The notes: a model not told the origin generated them from the letters alone. A stretch of DNA of 57,559 nucleotides from Leptospira biflexa (GCA_020720785.1 DYOA01000007.1:18044-75602), one strand, 5' to 3'; counted from the first letter of the stretch, positions 45,868 to 54,862 are shown. Translations and numbers: made by a program.

Positions 45868-46209
45868 ATGAAAGTAAAAATGAAGAATAAAAACAAAATT
45901 TGGACTGCGACCATTGATGGGCCCATTAAATCCGGCATGGAGTTTGAGCTGGCGGATAACTTGGAGAAAGTATTAAAAGACGCAGAAGTGCCCAAACTGA
46001 TCATTGAGATGAAACTAGTACCATATATTAATTCTGCTGCATTGGGTATATTTCTGAATGTTTACCGGGAGATTGAAAAAAGAAACGGAAGGTTTGCCCT
46101 GTGTGCCATTAGCAATGATGTGGATAATCTTCTGGATATCACTAAACTGGAATCGGTATTTGAAATCTTCAAGTCCGCCGAGGATGCTCAGGATTCCTTT
46201 GAAGACTGA
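45868..46209 (+). CDS. STAS-domain protein, anti-sigma antagonist type
   Basis: A 113-residue STAS domain. The phospho-site region reads YINSAALGIFLNVYREIEKRNGRFAL: the serine equivalent to SpoIIAA Ser58 is kept, but the preceding Asp is Asn and the following Ser-Gly is Ala-Ala. It is divergent from the first STAS protein in the window (6047-6373). ATG 45868 is chosen; upstream TTG codons and an ATG at 45880 are alternatives, none with a good ribosome site. It is followed 5 bp later by the MFS gene. Confidence 0.82.
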   Translation: MKVKMKNKNKIWTATIDGPIKSGMEFELADNLEKVLKDAEVPKLIIEMKLVPYINSAALGIFLNVYREIEKRNGRFALCAISNDVDNLLDITKLESVFEIFKSAEDAQDSFED

Positions 46210-46214
46210 TCTCT

Positions 46215-47405
46215 TTGTCAAACCTTTATAAAATCTGGTTTTTTCTATTTTTTACGGCTCTGGGAATTATTGTCCCCAACCAGGGACCATATTTGTATAA
46301 TGAGATGAAAATTAAAGATCCCGGGGTAATCTTTATGGCCATACAGGGATCATCACCTTTTGGGGCAATCCTTTTTGGTTATCTATCGGACCGGACACTT
46401 TTCATACGCCCTTTTATCATAATCCAGACTTTGCTGGCCGGTTTTTTTACGATGGGAGTGGCCCTGGTGCCGGAGGGATGCCACTATAAACCGGAAGTAA
46501 TGTTGGTTCTATGGGGAGGTTATGGGTTTTTCATTGGAGGGATTTTACCTTTGATGAGTGTTTCCTATCTCCAGAGTGGGCTAAAATCGGACAGATTTGG
46601 CAGAATCCGATTATTTGGCACCCTGGGATTTATGGTTGTGAATTTAATTCTCATTCCCATGGTGGTGCCTCGCAAGCACCTTATTCTGCTGGCAGGCATT
46701 CTGTTTATTGTGAGTATCATCCCCACTTTTTTTTTACCGGCGGGCAGAACCATACGGAATGCGGAACGCAAGCGGATCAGTCCGGAGTATTTGTTATATT
46801 TGATTAAAAATCCGGCTTTTCTCCTCTTCCTGATGGTTATGTTTTTATTTTATTTTCAGTTCACCCCGGCAGAATATATTATCTCTGAGTATATTGACGC
46901 CTTTTCCTTTGATTCCCTTCTGGCTCTGGGGCATATTGAGACCATCCCGGCCATCTGGTTTCTGGGAACGATGCTGGAGATTGGATTTTTCTGGATTTCT
47001 CCATGGTTAATAGAAAAACTGGGGATTTATCCTGTGATAATGATGACTTTCTTTTTTGGGATAATCCGGTACGCCTCTCTGTCCATTTTTCCTCTGGGTT
47101 TTTTTGTGGTGGTGATGCAGATAATTCATGGGGTTCATTTTTCTCCGGCGTATTTGGGAAGCATTTTTTATCTGGAAAAAAATATATCTCCGTACCGTCT
47201 GGCCACAGCCCAGGCCGTCCAATTGGTGATTTCCCGAGGGTTGGGGGCAGGTTTGGGCATTTTTTTTCTGGGGAATCTGGCAGGGATGGGCGGATTCCGC
47301 CTGGTATTCCTGATTTCCATGCTCGCATCCGCTCTGGGGCTGATTTTGGTATTTTTGCTGCAAAGGGTTACCTTCCGTTATCCGTTTAAAGATATCAAAA
47401 TTTAA
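46215..47405 (+). CDS. Major facilitator superfamily transporter (MFS_1-like)
   Basis: A 396-residue polytopic inner-membrane protein with about 12 hydrophobic segments in two halves joined by a basic loop (AGRTIRNAERKRISPEY). The first cytosolic loop has FGYLSDRT, an MFS motif-A variant, and RFGRIRLFGTLGF is typical of the nucleoside/phenylpropionate-permease-like branch. Start TTG 46215 lies 5 bp after the STAS stop; the protein sequence begins SNLYKIWFFLFFTALG. The substrate cannot be predicted. Confidence 0.82.
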   Translation: MSNLYKIWFFLFFTALGIIVPNQGPYLYNEMKIKDPGVIFMAIQGSSPFGAILFGYLSDRTLFIRPFIIIQTLLAGFFTMGVALVPEGCHYKPEVMLVLWGGYGFFIGGILPLMSVSYLQSGLKSDRFGRIRLFGTLGFMVVNLILIPMVVPRKHLILLAGILFIVSIIPTFFLPAGRTIRNAERKRISPEYLLYLIKNPAFLLFLMVMFLFYFQFTPAEYIISEYIDAFSFDSLLALGHIETIPAIWFLGTMLEIGFFWISPWLIEKLGIYPVIMMTFFFGIIRYASLSIFPLGFFVVVMQIIHGVHFSPAYLGSIFYLEKNISPYRLATAQAVQLVISRGLGAGLGIFFLGNLAGMGGFRLVFLISMLASALGLILVFLLQRVTFRYPFKDIKI

Positions 47406-47418
47406 CCGATAATGGTAT

Positions 47419-48279
47419 ATGAAGCGGATACTATTTCTGGCGGCAGGATTGGCATTGTTCACCTTAAATCTCACTGCCGATGAGTGGAAAAAAACAGAGG
47501 CCCGGGTGGATTGGCAGAAGCTGGACATCCAGTATACCCTGCGGGTCCGGATGGACAGGAAGGATCCCCGATATAAAAATGATGTTCTGCGGGAAACCGC
47601 AAAGGATATGATCAAGCAGGAAATGGGGGCTTTTCTGGAAGGATTGGCGGTGGACGACTCCCATATTCTGGGGGACTTTCTGAAAGATTCCAGTAGCTTT
47701 TCCGAACATTATTCCATTTTCATGATGAACCGGGATATATCCAGTTTTTTTATCCAAGGTAATATTTTGAACACTTCCGTATTTGTCAAAATCCGGGGAA
47801 AAGACAGTCTATTGGCGGTGATCCCGCTTCCCTGGAATACGGAAAAATACCCCATTCTTCAGGACGATACGGTCAATCCCCGTTTTTATCAAACATCCGG
47901 TTATTTCCCGGCAGATCATGAATCTGTGACTCCAGAGGTTTTTGATTCCATACTGGTGGATGTTTCTGAGCTGGAATTACGTCCGGCACTGGCACCCCGG
48001 GTGTACACAGACTCCGGCAGGCTCATTTATGGTCCGGAGTTCCTGCAGAAGCGTTATGGAGTGGAGCGGGGGATTGTAACCTATATGGAGGATTACAACC
48101 GTATGAAGGAAAAGAACCGTTTGGGGAAAAATCCGTTCATCACTGTTGCCCTTTCTGTTTCCGGTAAAAACAGGACCGATGTGGTGATCTCAGATAAGGA
48201 TGCTTCCCGTTTTCTTGCCCAAAAGAAAAATGTGGAAAATTTATTGAAATGCAGAGTGGTTTTTTTAATAAAAAAATAA
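47419..48279 (+). CDS. Exported protein of unknown function upstream of flagellin
   Basis: A 286-residue protein with a signal peptide (about residues 1-20, NLTADEW). The segment FDSILVDVSELELRPALAPRVYTDSGRLIYGPEF resembles a motif (V-D-x-x-x-L-x-x-x-P-A-L-A-P-x-V) seen in exported LPP20/FlgT-like envelope proteins. This is recognition by pattern and does not define a function. It ends just before a strong terminator and the flagellin genes. A link to motility is only suggested by position. Confidence 0.72.
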   Translation: MKRILFLAAGLALFTLNLTADEWKKTEARVDWQKLDIQYTLRVRMDRKDPRYKNDVLRETAKDMIKQEMGAFLEGLAVDDSHILGDFLKDSSSFSEHYSIFMMNRDISSFFIQGNILNTSVFVKIRGKDSLLAVIPLPWNTEKYPILQDDTVNPRFYQTSGYFPADHESVTPEVFDSILVDVSELELRPALAPRVYTDSGRLIYGPEFLQKRYGVERGIVTYMEDYNRMKEKNRLGKNPFITVALSVSGKNRTDVVISDKDASRFLAQKKNVENLLKCRVVFLIKK

Positions 48280-48300
48280 AAAAATGATTCAGCTTTTAAT

Positions 48301-48336
48301 AAAACCACCGAAATATAAAATATGGTGGTTTTTTTC
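48301..48336 (+). terminator. Rho-independent terminator after the exported-protein gene
   Basis: The stem AAAACCACC (48301-48309) pairs perfectly with GGTGGTTTT (48324-48332), and inner ATAT/ATAT pairs can extend it. The T-run continues to 48335. It lies 22 bp past the stop at 48279 and insulates the flagellin unit. Confidence 0.85.
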
Positions 48337-48466
48337 TCTTCCATGCTAAGTTCATAGTAACACGAAATAATCAGTCTTCTTGTCATCTAACTTTAAATAT
48401 CATGAAATAACGTTAGTTACGTTCATTCTATACCCATTCCGAAGATCAATTCGTGAGGATTGTTTT

Positions 48467-48486
48467 GGGGAATACGGAGGTTCCCC
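48467..48486 (+). promoter_or_regulatory. Leader hairpin of flaB-1 with GGA in the loop
   Basis: GGGGAA (48467-48472) and TTCCCC (48481-48486) form a perfect 6-bp stem with loop TACGGAGG. GGA exposed in a hairpin loop is the core of CsrA recognition. It lies about 35 bases upstream of the start-site hairpin of the same leader. Confidence 0.55.
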
Positions 48487-48502
48487 GGTCATCACAGATA
48501 AT

Positions 48503-48518
48503 GATTCAAGGAGGAATC
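48503..48518 (+). promoter_or_regulatory. Shine-Dalgarno hairpin of flaB-1 (AAGGAG as hexaloop)
   Basis: GATTC (48503-48507) pairs with GAATC (48514-48518) and the hexaloop is exactly the ribosome site AAGGAG. ATG 48520 follows one base later. The same arrangement with a different stem precedes the second flagellin gene, which argues for selection on structure. Likely translational control by a CsrA-like protein. Confidence 0.65.
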
Positions 48519-48519
48519 T

Positions 48520-49365
48520 ATGATTATCAACCACAACATGAGTGCGATTAATTCGCAACGGGTACTGAAGTTCCAGAACTGGGAAGTAAGCAAAAATATG
48601 GAAAAACTTTCCAGCGGTATGAGGATCAACCGTGCAGGTGACGACGCATCGGGTCTGGCTGTCTCTGAAAAGATGAGAACCCAGGTCAATGGTCTGCGTC
48701 AGGCAGAAAGAAATGCCGAAGACGGCATGAGTATGATCCAGACCACAGAAGGATATCTGCAACAGGTCGCTGAAATTGTTCAGAGAGTGCGGGTGCTGGC
48801 CATCCAGAGCTCCAACGGTATTTATACCGATGAAGACCGCCAGATGATGCAGGTGGAAGTTTCTCAGTTGATTGACGAAGTGGACAGAATCGCTTCCCAG
48901 GCTGAGTTCAACACCATGAAACTTCTGCAGGGCGATTTTGCACGCGGCTCCAGAGCCGGATCCATGTGGTTCCACATGGGACCCAATATGCACCAGCGGG
49001 AAAGGGTTTTTATCAAAACCATGACAGCTCTTGCATTGAACATGCGGAATCCGGATACCACATTGATCAGTCTTTCCACTGCTTCCAAAGCAAATGAGAT
49101 CATTGGGGTGATGGATGAGGCGCTGTATACCATCAATAAACAGCGTGCAAATCTTGGTGCGTATTTCAACCGGCTGGAACACACTTCCAAAGGCTTGATG
49201 AATGCCTATGAAAACATACAAGCTGCTGAATCAAGAATCAGGGATGCTGATATGGCTGAAGAGATGACAGGGTTTACCAAGAACCAGATTTTGATTCAGA
49301 GCGGTACGGCAATGCTTGCCCAGGCGAACGCAAGGCCACAGGCAGTATTACAACTATTACGTTAA
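48520..49365 (+). CDS. flaB: Flagellin FlaB, copy 1
   Basis: A 281-residue core flagellin of the spirochaete periplasmic filament. The N-terminal D0/D1 region is [16 protein letters not shown]...[26 protein letters not shown]. The C-terminal D1/D0 region is [41 protein letters not shown]. There is no hypervariable insertion and no signal peptide, as usual for FlaB. It is one of a tandem pair, preceded by two leader hairpins. I found no convincing sigma-28 promoter in the upstream 180 bp. Confidence 0.97.
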   Translation: MIINHNMSAINSQRVLKFQNWEVSKNMEKLSSGMRINRAGDDASGLAVSEKMRTQVNGLRQAERNAEDGMSMIQTTEGYLQQVAEIVQRVRVLAIQSSNGIYTDEDRQMMQVEVSQLIDEVDRIASQAEFNTMKLLQGDFARGSRAGSMWFHMGPNMHQRERVFIKTMTALALNMRNPDTTLISLSTASKANEIIGVMDEALYTINKQRANLGAYFNRLEHTSKGLMNAYENIQAAESRIRDADMAEEMTGFTKNQILIQSGTAMLAQANARPQAVLQLLR

Positions 49366-49380
49366 AGCGGATACAAAGAC

Positions 49381-49419
49381 GCCGGGGGAGACCGCAGAGG
49401 TGGTTTCTCCCGCGTTTTT
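49381..49419 (+). terminator. Probable terminator between the two flagellin genes
   Basis: GGGAGACC (from 49386) can pair with GGTTTCTCCC (to 49411) with a small bulge, followed by GCG and TTTTTT at 49415-49420. It lies about 20 bp after the flaB-1 stop. Partial read-through to flaB-2 is possible. Confidence 0.6.
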
Positions 49420-49465
49420 TGCGCGAAGATTTGAAAGCTTCATAAGAACTCCGTTCGGGTGCCTG

Positions 49466-49490
49466 GGAATACCGGGACTCGGGTTATTCC
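49466..49490 (+). promoter_or_regulatory. Leader hairpin of flaB-2 with GGA in the loop
   Basis: GGAATACC (49466-49473) pairs with GG(GT)TATTCC (49481-49490), leaving the loop GGGACTC with GGA at 49475-49477. It is the counterpart of the upstream hairpin in the flaB-1 leader, about 30 bases before the start-site hairpin. Confidence 0.45.
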
Positions 49491-49518
49491 TGGGTGTCCG
49501 AGTAGAAAGAAATTTATT

Positions 49519-49536
49519 AAGACAAAGGAGTGTCTT
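49519..49536 (+). promoter_or_regulatory. Shine-Dalgarno hairpin of flaB-2 (AAGGAG as hexaloop)
   Basis: AAGACA (49519-49524) and TGTCTT (49531-49536) are exact reverse complements, with AAGGAG as the six-base loop. The stem ends at the base before ATG 49537. The RNA ACAAAGGAGUGU is very close to the CsrA consensus ACARGGAUGU in a hairpin. Strong candidate operator overlapping the ribosome site. Confidence 0.7.
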
Positions 49537-50379
49537 ATGATAATAAACCACAACATGAGTGCGATCAATTCGCACCGGGTACTTAAGTTCAACCAGTGGG
49601 AAACAGACAAAACAATGGCCAAGCTTGCGTCCGGGGAAAGAATCACCCGGGCTTCGGACGACGCATCCGGACTGGCAGTGTCTGAAAAAATGCGTACCCA
49701 GATTATGGGCTTAAGACAGGCAGAAAGAAACACGGAGGATGGAATGAGTTTTGTCCAGACCGCTGATGGTTATCTGGGTCAGATCGCTAATCTGTTACAA
49801 CGGATTCGGGTACTGTCCATACAATCGGCTAACGGTATATACACACACAAAGACCGGGAGCTGATGCAGGTGGAAGTCTCGCAGTTAATAGATGAAGTGG
49901 ACAGGGTGGCATCCCAGGCGGAGTTTAACAGGTTTAAACTTTTCCAGGGGGATTTTGCCCGCCAGAGCAAAGTGGGATCCATGTGGTTTCACATGGGGCC
50001 AAATATGTACCAAAGAGAAAGAGTATATATTGGAACCATGACCGCACAGGCACTGAATCTACAGAGAAATTCTCAGATTATATCGATTTCATCGGTAGCC
50101 CTGGCGAACGAAACCATTGGAGTCGTGGACAATGCGTTGGAGAAAGTCATGAAGTTAAGGGCAGATTTGGGAGCCTACTCAAACCGACTGGAATCCACCG
50201 CAAAAGGACTTATGCAGACCTACGAAAATGTACAGGCCGCAGAGAGTAGAATTAGAGATGCTGATATGGCTGAAGAAATGGCCAAATTCGTTACACAGCA
50301 GATCTTAGTTCAGAGTGGTACGGCGATGCTCTCTCAGGCGAATATGAAAAGCCAGTCTGTGCTGAAGTTGATCGGTTAA
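49537..50379 (+). CDS. flaB: Flagellin FlaB, copy 2
   Basis: A 280-residue core flagellin, closely similar to copy 1 throughout and almost identical at the N-terminus ([18 protein letters not shown]). The two diverge mainly in the segment between about residues 165 and 205. The C-terminus ends [23 protein letters not shown] longer in-frame reading from 49459 is rejected because the ribosome site AAGGAG is at 49525-49530 and the family starts at MIINHNM. The two proteins probably co-assemble in the periplasmic filament. Confidence 0.97.
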   Translation: MIINHNMSAINSHRVLKFNQWETDKTMAKLASGERITRASDDASGLAVSEKMRTQIMGLRQAERNTEDGMSFVQTADGYLGQIANLLQRIRVLSIQSANGIYTHKDRELMQVEVSQLIDEVDRVASQAEFNRFKLFQGDFARQSKVGSMWFHMGPNMYQRERVYIGTMTAQALNLQRNSQIISISSVALANETIGVVDNALEKVMKLRADLGAYSNRLESTAKGLMQTYENVQAAESRIRDADMAEEMAKFVTQQILVQSGTAMLSQANMKSQSVLKLIG

Positions 50380-50396
50380 GTTCTTTTAGTTTTAAA

Positions 50397-50416
50397 TGGG
50401 GGCTCCCTCGCCCCCA
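50397..50416 (+). terminator. Probable terminator after flaB-2
   Basis: TGGGGGC (50397-50403) and GCCCCCA (50410-50416) form a perfect 7-bp GC-rich stem with a six-base loop. The following stretch is pyrimidine-rich (TCCCTCCTTTTCTC) but lacks a continuous T-run. It lies 18 bp after the stop at 50379. Confidence 0.6.
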
Positions 50417-50478
50417 TCCCTCCTTTTCTCTATTGCCGTTTTCAGGCATTTCTCAGTATTAACCACGGAATATATTTC

Positions 50479-52353
50479 ATGAAGTTTCCCATAACATATT
50501 TTTTGGTAGTGATCATTTTAATTTTTTGGACCGGGGCCGTGATTTCCTGTCCGGAATTTCCATTAAATCAACCCATCAATGCCCATCAATACCGGTCAGC
50601 TATACTCTGCCAGATCGGGGAAAAAAATTATCCCCGGGCGGTGGCCTTGCTGGAATACGGATTCCGGAATAAAATTCCGGAGCAATTGCCCGATGTGGGC
50701 ATGATTGTCCGGAAAATCACAGAAAGCGGGGAAGGGGTGGCGGAGCTCAAAAAAAGCGGGATCCCCCTTTATCAGGTCATCCCATCCGATGCGGAATACA
50801 AATTAATCGCTTTTCTGATTTTGCGTGCGGACCGGGATTATTTTCTGGATTTATACCGTCATCGGCCATTTTTCCTGCAGAACAGTGAATATATCAGGAT
50901 TTATCCTCATCTGGGGAAGAAAGAAATCCTGGAATTTATAAAAGGTTTTCCCGCAGACAGGGAGGAAAAAAATCTTTTTATGGTGGGTTATTCACGGTTT
51001 TATGGGAATTATCCGGAAGCACGCCGCTATCTGGAATTGGTAAAAACCCAAAATTATCCGTACTGGAAAGAAGCTTTCCTTCTGGACATGTCCCAGGGGA
51101 TGGATGGCACATTGGCTATGGAAAATCTCAAAGGCTTTGGCAGGGAAGGGTATTCTTTCATGATTGGTGTTTATCTGGACAAAGGGGATTTTTCCCGAGC
51201 GGAAGGGCTTATCCGCAATGATATGGAGCACCAGGTTTTTTTATACGAAGAGTTGATTCGTTTGTATGTGATCCGGGAAAAATATGAAGAGGCATACCAA
51301 ATTTTCTGGGATTTTTTTCTGGAGGAAAAAATTTTCCCCGTGGATGCGGACCGGATCAATCCATGGTTTGCCCCTCTTCCCTCCCATGAAAAGGGGACAA
51401 TTCTTAAAGAAGTCCACAATACAATACGATCCGGGAAACAGATCGGGAAAAATCTCACCGATTATTTTTACCGGGAATACATAATGTTTTCCATGAACAT
51501 CGGGGACATCCGGACGTTCCGGGAAATATTTCCCCATTCCGGACTGGATGGGAACGGCGTCCGGGAATTCATCCGTATGGCGGAGGTGAATCCGGAAATT
51601 TTTTTCCGTGTGTTTCTGCATTATCATTTTTTGAAAGAGCATTCCTTTGAACAGGATGAGGATGGAAGAAAATTTCTGTATTTTCTTTTTGAATCCGGAT
51701 ACTGGACGGAATTCCTTCTTTATTCTTCGCTGCTGGAAATGGAACCCCAGAATAATCTGGATTTGTATTATCATAAAGCTATTGTCTATTATTATCTGGG
51801 AATCCATGAGGAGGCCATCGCTATTTTCCGTGAGATTTACCCTTACCAGAAATCCGGGGACTATCTTCTGCTCATGGATTATCTGGGAGTTCCGGAGAGT
51901 TTTCCAGAGCCGACGGGAAAGGAAGCCATACTGGCGGCATCCCCCTCAACGCCATATTTCCAGGCTCTGGAATCTCTGAAAAAGAATGATTCCACATCTG
52001 CGGTTCAGAGCATCAAAACTTATCTGGAAGACCCCAAAGACTATGGAAATAATGCGGTGAAAATTTTGTTTTTCCTGAACCGGCTGGAGAATTCCCAGGA
52101 CGCCGCCACCATTATTTTCCGGATGATCCATTTTCAGGAAAACCAGTGCCGGCGAATGCCGGCTTTGGCTCCGGAAGTGGTGGAAAAATGTCCGGATGAA
52201 ACCTGCCTGCTGCTTCATTATTATCCACTTCTCTGTGAATTCCGGAAAAACCCATCCCTTCCGGAATGGAAAAAAATTCTTCGTTATTATCTATCCCGCC
52301 CGGAAGTGGATTATCTGCATGGGGAAATACGGGAGCATCTTTCCGGAAGATAA
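50479..52353 (+). CDS. Large exported helical-repeat protein, possible lipoprotein
   Basis: A 624-residue protein with an N-terminal signal (about residues 4-23) ending in VISC, an acceptable relaxed spirochaetal lipobox, so lipid attachment at Cys24 is possible. The rest is mostly helical with tetratricopeptide-like pairs, for example LFMVGYSRFYGNYPEARRYLELV, LYVIREKYEEAYQIFWDFF and AIVYYYLGIHEEAIAIFREIY. Such repeats usually mediate protein contacts. No family recognised. It follows flaB-2 after a terminator and converges with the Ppx/GppA gene (15-bp gap). Confidence 0.75.
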   Translation: MKFPITYFLVVIILIFWTGAVISCPEFPLNQPINAHQYRSAILCQIGEKNYPRAVALLEYGFRNKIPEQLPDVGMIVRKITESGEGVAELKKSGIPLYQVIPSDAEYKLIAFLILRADRDYFLDLYRHRPFFLQNSEYIRIYPHLGKKEILEFIKGFPADREEKNLFMVGYSRFYGNYPEARRYLELVKTQNYPYWKEAFLLDMSQGMDGTLAMENLKGFGREGYSFMIGVYLDKGDFSRAEGLIRNDMEHQVFLYEELIRLYVIREKYEEAYQIFWDFFLEEKIFPVDADRINPWFAPLPSHEKGTILKEVHNTIRSGKQIGKNLTDYFYREYIMFSMNIGDIRTFREIFPHSGLDGNGVREFIRMAEVNPEIFFRVFLHYHFLKEHSFEQDEDGRKFLYFLFESGYWTEFLLYSSLLEMEPQNNLDLYYHKAIVYYYLGIHEEAIAIFREIYPYQKSGDYLLLMDYLGVPESFPEPTGKEAILAASPSTPYFQALESLKKNDSTSAVQSIKTYLEDPKDYGNNAVKILFFLNRLENSQDAATIIFRMIHFQENQCRRMPALAPEVVEKCPDETCLLLHYYPLLCEFRKNPSLPEWKKILRYYLSRPEVDYLHGEIREHLSGR

Positions 52354-52368
52354 AAGATTCGTAAAAAG

Positions 52369-53889
52369 TTACAGGATTTGGACGGACAGCCTTTTCTGGA
52401 ATACTTTTTCAAAATATTCTTTTTTTCTCTCCGCACTCCATAGCTCCAGAGTGAGATCAGATTTTCCGGCAATGCCCAGAGTGATTTTCTTACTGGTGGA
52501 TTCCAAAAGCTCCACTCTCTTCACCGCATAGGAATAGCTGTTGTCCAGTGCATCCGCGATACGCAGGATAGCAGATAGCTTCAATACAATATCCTTGTCT
52601 TCCTGGGACAGGGACATATATTCCAGATGGGATGGTTTGGGCAGGCCTTTCCGGTGGTAGCGGGTCACCAGAGCAATAATAAATTTATCCTTCTCTGAAA
52701 ACCCCATAATCACGGAATTATAAATCAGATAAAATGAATGCTTATGGTGCTGGCTGTAATCAATAAAAATCCCCACATCATGCAGAAGGGAAGCCGCATA
52801 GAGTATCTCCGCATGGGCAGAGGACAGATTGTGGGTGTCTTTGAGCAGATCAAACAGCTTCAAACTCAGGTCCGCACACTGCCGGGCGTGGATTTCATTG
52901 ACATTGTATTTATGCATGATTTCTTCCAGTCCCTTGCTACGGAACATTTTTTGTCTTTCCAGATAGATATGCTTGTTTTTTTTCCGGTAAATAAAATCGG
53001 CCAGAGCACCGTCCCGGAATCCACGGGCGGAGACAAGGGAAGCGTCCACATCCAGAATACGGACAATGTTATGCAGTAACACAACCCCGTGGGCGATGAT
53101 GTCTGCCCGGGTGATATCCAGACCTTTAATCTTGGCAATTTCCCGGGGAGTCATCTGTTTGATTTCTATGGCCAGTTTTTCCAGATTTGCCGTGGGTATA
53201 ACGGGAATTCCGTTTTCCTCCGGTAGCTTGAAACGGGCTGCCAGAATATCCAGTATGTTTTTAGCTGTACCTCCGGTGGAAAGTCCCATGTCAATTTTAT
53301 ATTTTATAATATCGTTGAGATAGGGATGAATCACTTTTTTGATATAATTTTCCATCATCTCATAGTTGGGGGGATTTTCATCTGTTGTGAACAGTTCCTT
53401 GAGACGCACCGTGCCCAGACGCAGGGATTCCATGAACAGTATATCTTTTTCATTGGCAATGGATACCTCCGTGGAGCCACCTCCAATATCGTTCAGGAAA
53501 AAATTTCTTCCATTGAAAGGAGTATGGGCGAGCACACCGTAGTATACCATGCGGGCTTCTTCTATTCCGGTTATCACTTTGATCTGGAGGGATGTCTCTT
53601 TTTGTACCAGTCGTAAAAATTCCTCTGCGTTTACTTCCCGCAGGGCGGCGGTTCCATAGGCCAGTGTGATTTTACAGTGGAATTTTTTTATGGTATTGGC
53701 AAAATGCCGCAGGCCTTCCACCGCGTTTTTAATGTTTTCTTCATCCAGCTTTTGGGATAAGAAAACGGAGTGCCCCAGCCTGGCCTGCATTTTATCATAG
53801 TAGAGAAGTTCGGTGCGTCCCCGCATATCAATGGAATGGATTTCCAGCTTGATGTTATTGGAGCCCACATCGATAATGGCAATATTCAT
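52369..53889 (-). CDS. Exopolyphosphatase/ppGpp-hydrolase (Ppx/GppA) with HD domain
   Basis: A 506-residue cytosolic enzyme. The N-terminal actin-like Ppx/GppA fold shows IIDVGSNNIKLEI, AYGTAALREV, ITGIEEARMVYYGV, NDIGGGSTEVSI and STGGTAKNI. The C-terminal HD domain (about 330-450) has LLHDVGIFIDYSQHHKHSFYL and LSAILRIADALDNSY. The family hydrolyses polyphosphate and/or pentaphosphate guanosine; which one cannot be decided here. Length and domain order are normal. Confidence 0.92.
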   Translation of the reverse strand: MNIAIIDVGSNNIKLEIHSIDMRGRTELLYYDKMQARLGHSVFLSQKLDEENIKNAVEGLRHFANTIKKFHCKITLAYGTAALREVNAEEFLRLVQKETSLQIKVITGIEEARMVYYGVLAHTPFNGRNFFLNDIGGGSTEVSIANEKDILFMESLRLGTVRLKELFTTDENPPNYEMMENYIKKVIHPYLNDIIKYKIDMGLSTGGTAKNILDILAARFKLPEENGIPVIPTANLEKLAIEIKQMTPREIAKIKGLDITRADIIAHGVVLLHNIVRILDVDASLVSARGFRDGALADFIYRKKNKHIYLERQKMFRSKGLEEIMHKYNVNEIHARQCADLSLKLFDLLKDTHNLSSAHAEILYAASLLHDVGIFIDYSQHHKHSFYLIYNSVIMGFSEKDKFIIALVTRYHRKGLPKPSHLEYMSLSQEDKDIVLKLSAILRIADALDNSYSYAVKRVELLESTSKKITLGIAGKSDLTLELWSAERKKEYFEKVFQKRLSVQIL

Positions 53890-53923
53890 TCTTTATGGAA
53901 TTTTGCGTTAACTGGCTGTAAAT

Positions 53924-54850
53924 TTATTTTTTATTCCACTCGCTGGGTATATCCAGTAACTGGTACACCTTTCTGGGGATATCGTACAGGTATTCCAATC
54001 CATCGGCCATGAAAGAATCCCCCTTACCGTGGAGAATCACAGGGACGGGATGGGTGGTATGGGTGGAGACACTTAAATCTTCCATATTGCCATGATCAGA
54101 AGAGATGATGACCAGTTCTTTCTCCGGATCCATCTCTTCCCAAACCCCACGGAGAAATTTATCCAGAATGGTAATATTCTTTTTGGCCATCCCCCATTGG
54201 CCGGAATGACCCGCTTTGTCCGTGAGAAAGTATTCATACAAAATCAGATCATAATCCCGTGCAATTTTCACCAGAGTGCCACCTCTCTCCACTGGATCTT
54301 TGATTTCAATATCATAGCCTCTTTTCCTCAGTAACCAGTGGGTGATATCCATATAGATACTTTTGTTGTTTTTTAAGTCCTCCAGCGTAAAGAAGGGCAG
54401 CCCGGTTCCATACTGGATCATGGTGGACGCGGACATCAGACGCTCTTTCCGGGGGGAGCTTTCCAGCTTTTCAAAGTACCAGCCGGAATACGCATTGATT
54501 AAGGTGGCTTTCCGCCCATTCTCCTGAAAAACCTTCAGTATGGATTTGTCTTTGAGGTATGGACGGAGGGTAAAGGTGGGGTAGCCGTTCACATGGCGTT
54601 TCACCAGAGCAGGGCCATTATATCCCGTAAACAGGGCCGTCTGGCCAGTGGCCGATTGGGGCAGTCCGGGGATGCCCATCTGTGCGTCCGCCCGGAGGAC
54701 AATGCCCGGATAATCCTGCAAAGACGCTCCGCCCAGAACAGAAAAATGGCGGGAAGCGTATTTTGCAAAAGGATTTATCTGTGGATTATCCTCACCAAAC
54801 CCAATGCCGTCAATAAAGATGTAGAGGATTGTTTTGGGTGCAGACTCCAT
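53924..54850 (-). CDS. Alkaline-phosphatase-superfamily metalloenzyme
   Basis: A 308-residue protein with the metal ligands of the alkaline phosphatase/phosphoglycerate mutase superfamily: IDGIGFGEDN near residue 14, the nucleophile-position motif QSATGQTALFTG, SSDHGNMEDLS and THTTHPVPVILHG. It is shorter than cofactor-independent phosphoglycerate mutase. The substrate is unknown. It starts 12 bp after the ftsH stop and is probably co-transcribed with it. Confidence 0.82.
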   Translation of the reverse strand: MESAPKTILYIFIDGIGFGEDNPQINPFAKYASRHFSVLGGASLQDYPGIVLRADAQMGIPGLPQSATGQTALFTGYNGPALVKRHVNGYPTFTLRPYLKDKSILKVFQENGRKATLINAYSGWYFEKLESSPRKERLMSASTMIQYGTGLPFFTLEDLKNNKSIYMDITHWLLRKRGYDIEIKDPVERGGTLVKIARDYDLILYEYFLTDKAGHSGQWGMAKKNITILDKFLRGVWEEMDPEKELVIISSDHGNMEDLSVSTHTTHPVPVILHGKGDSFMADGLEYLYDIPRKVYQLLDIPSEWNKK

Positions 54851-54862
54851 TGTTCCATAGAA

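Noticed and set aside
45801..46004. Minus-strand 67-codon frame across the STAS start
   Set aside because: It overlaps the STAS coding region in antisense, with an A/T-rich tail derived from the intergenic tract and no ribosome site.
48337..48519. Sigma-28 flagellar promoter upstream of flaB-1
   Set aside because: I looked for TAAA with a GCCGATAA-like box at 14-16 bp. Only weak fits were found (for example near 48345-48370), not enough to call.
49459..49536. N-terminal extension of the second flagellin
   Set aside because: Flagellins begin at MIINHNM and the ribosome site lies at 49525-49530, inside the extension.
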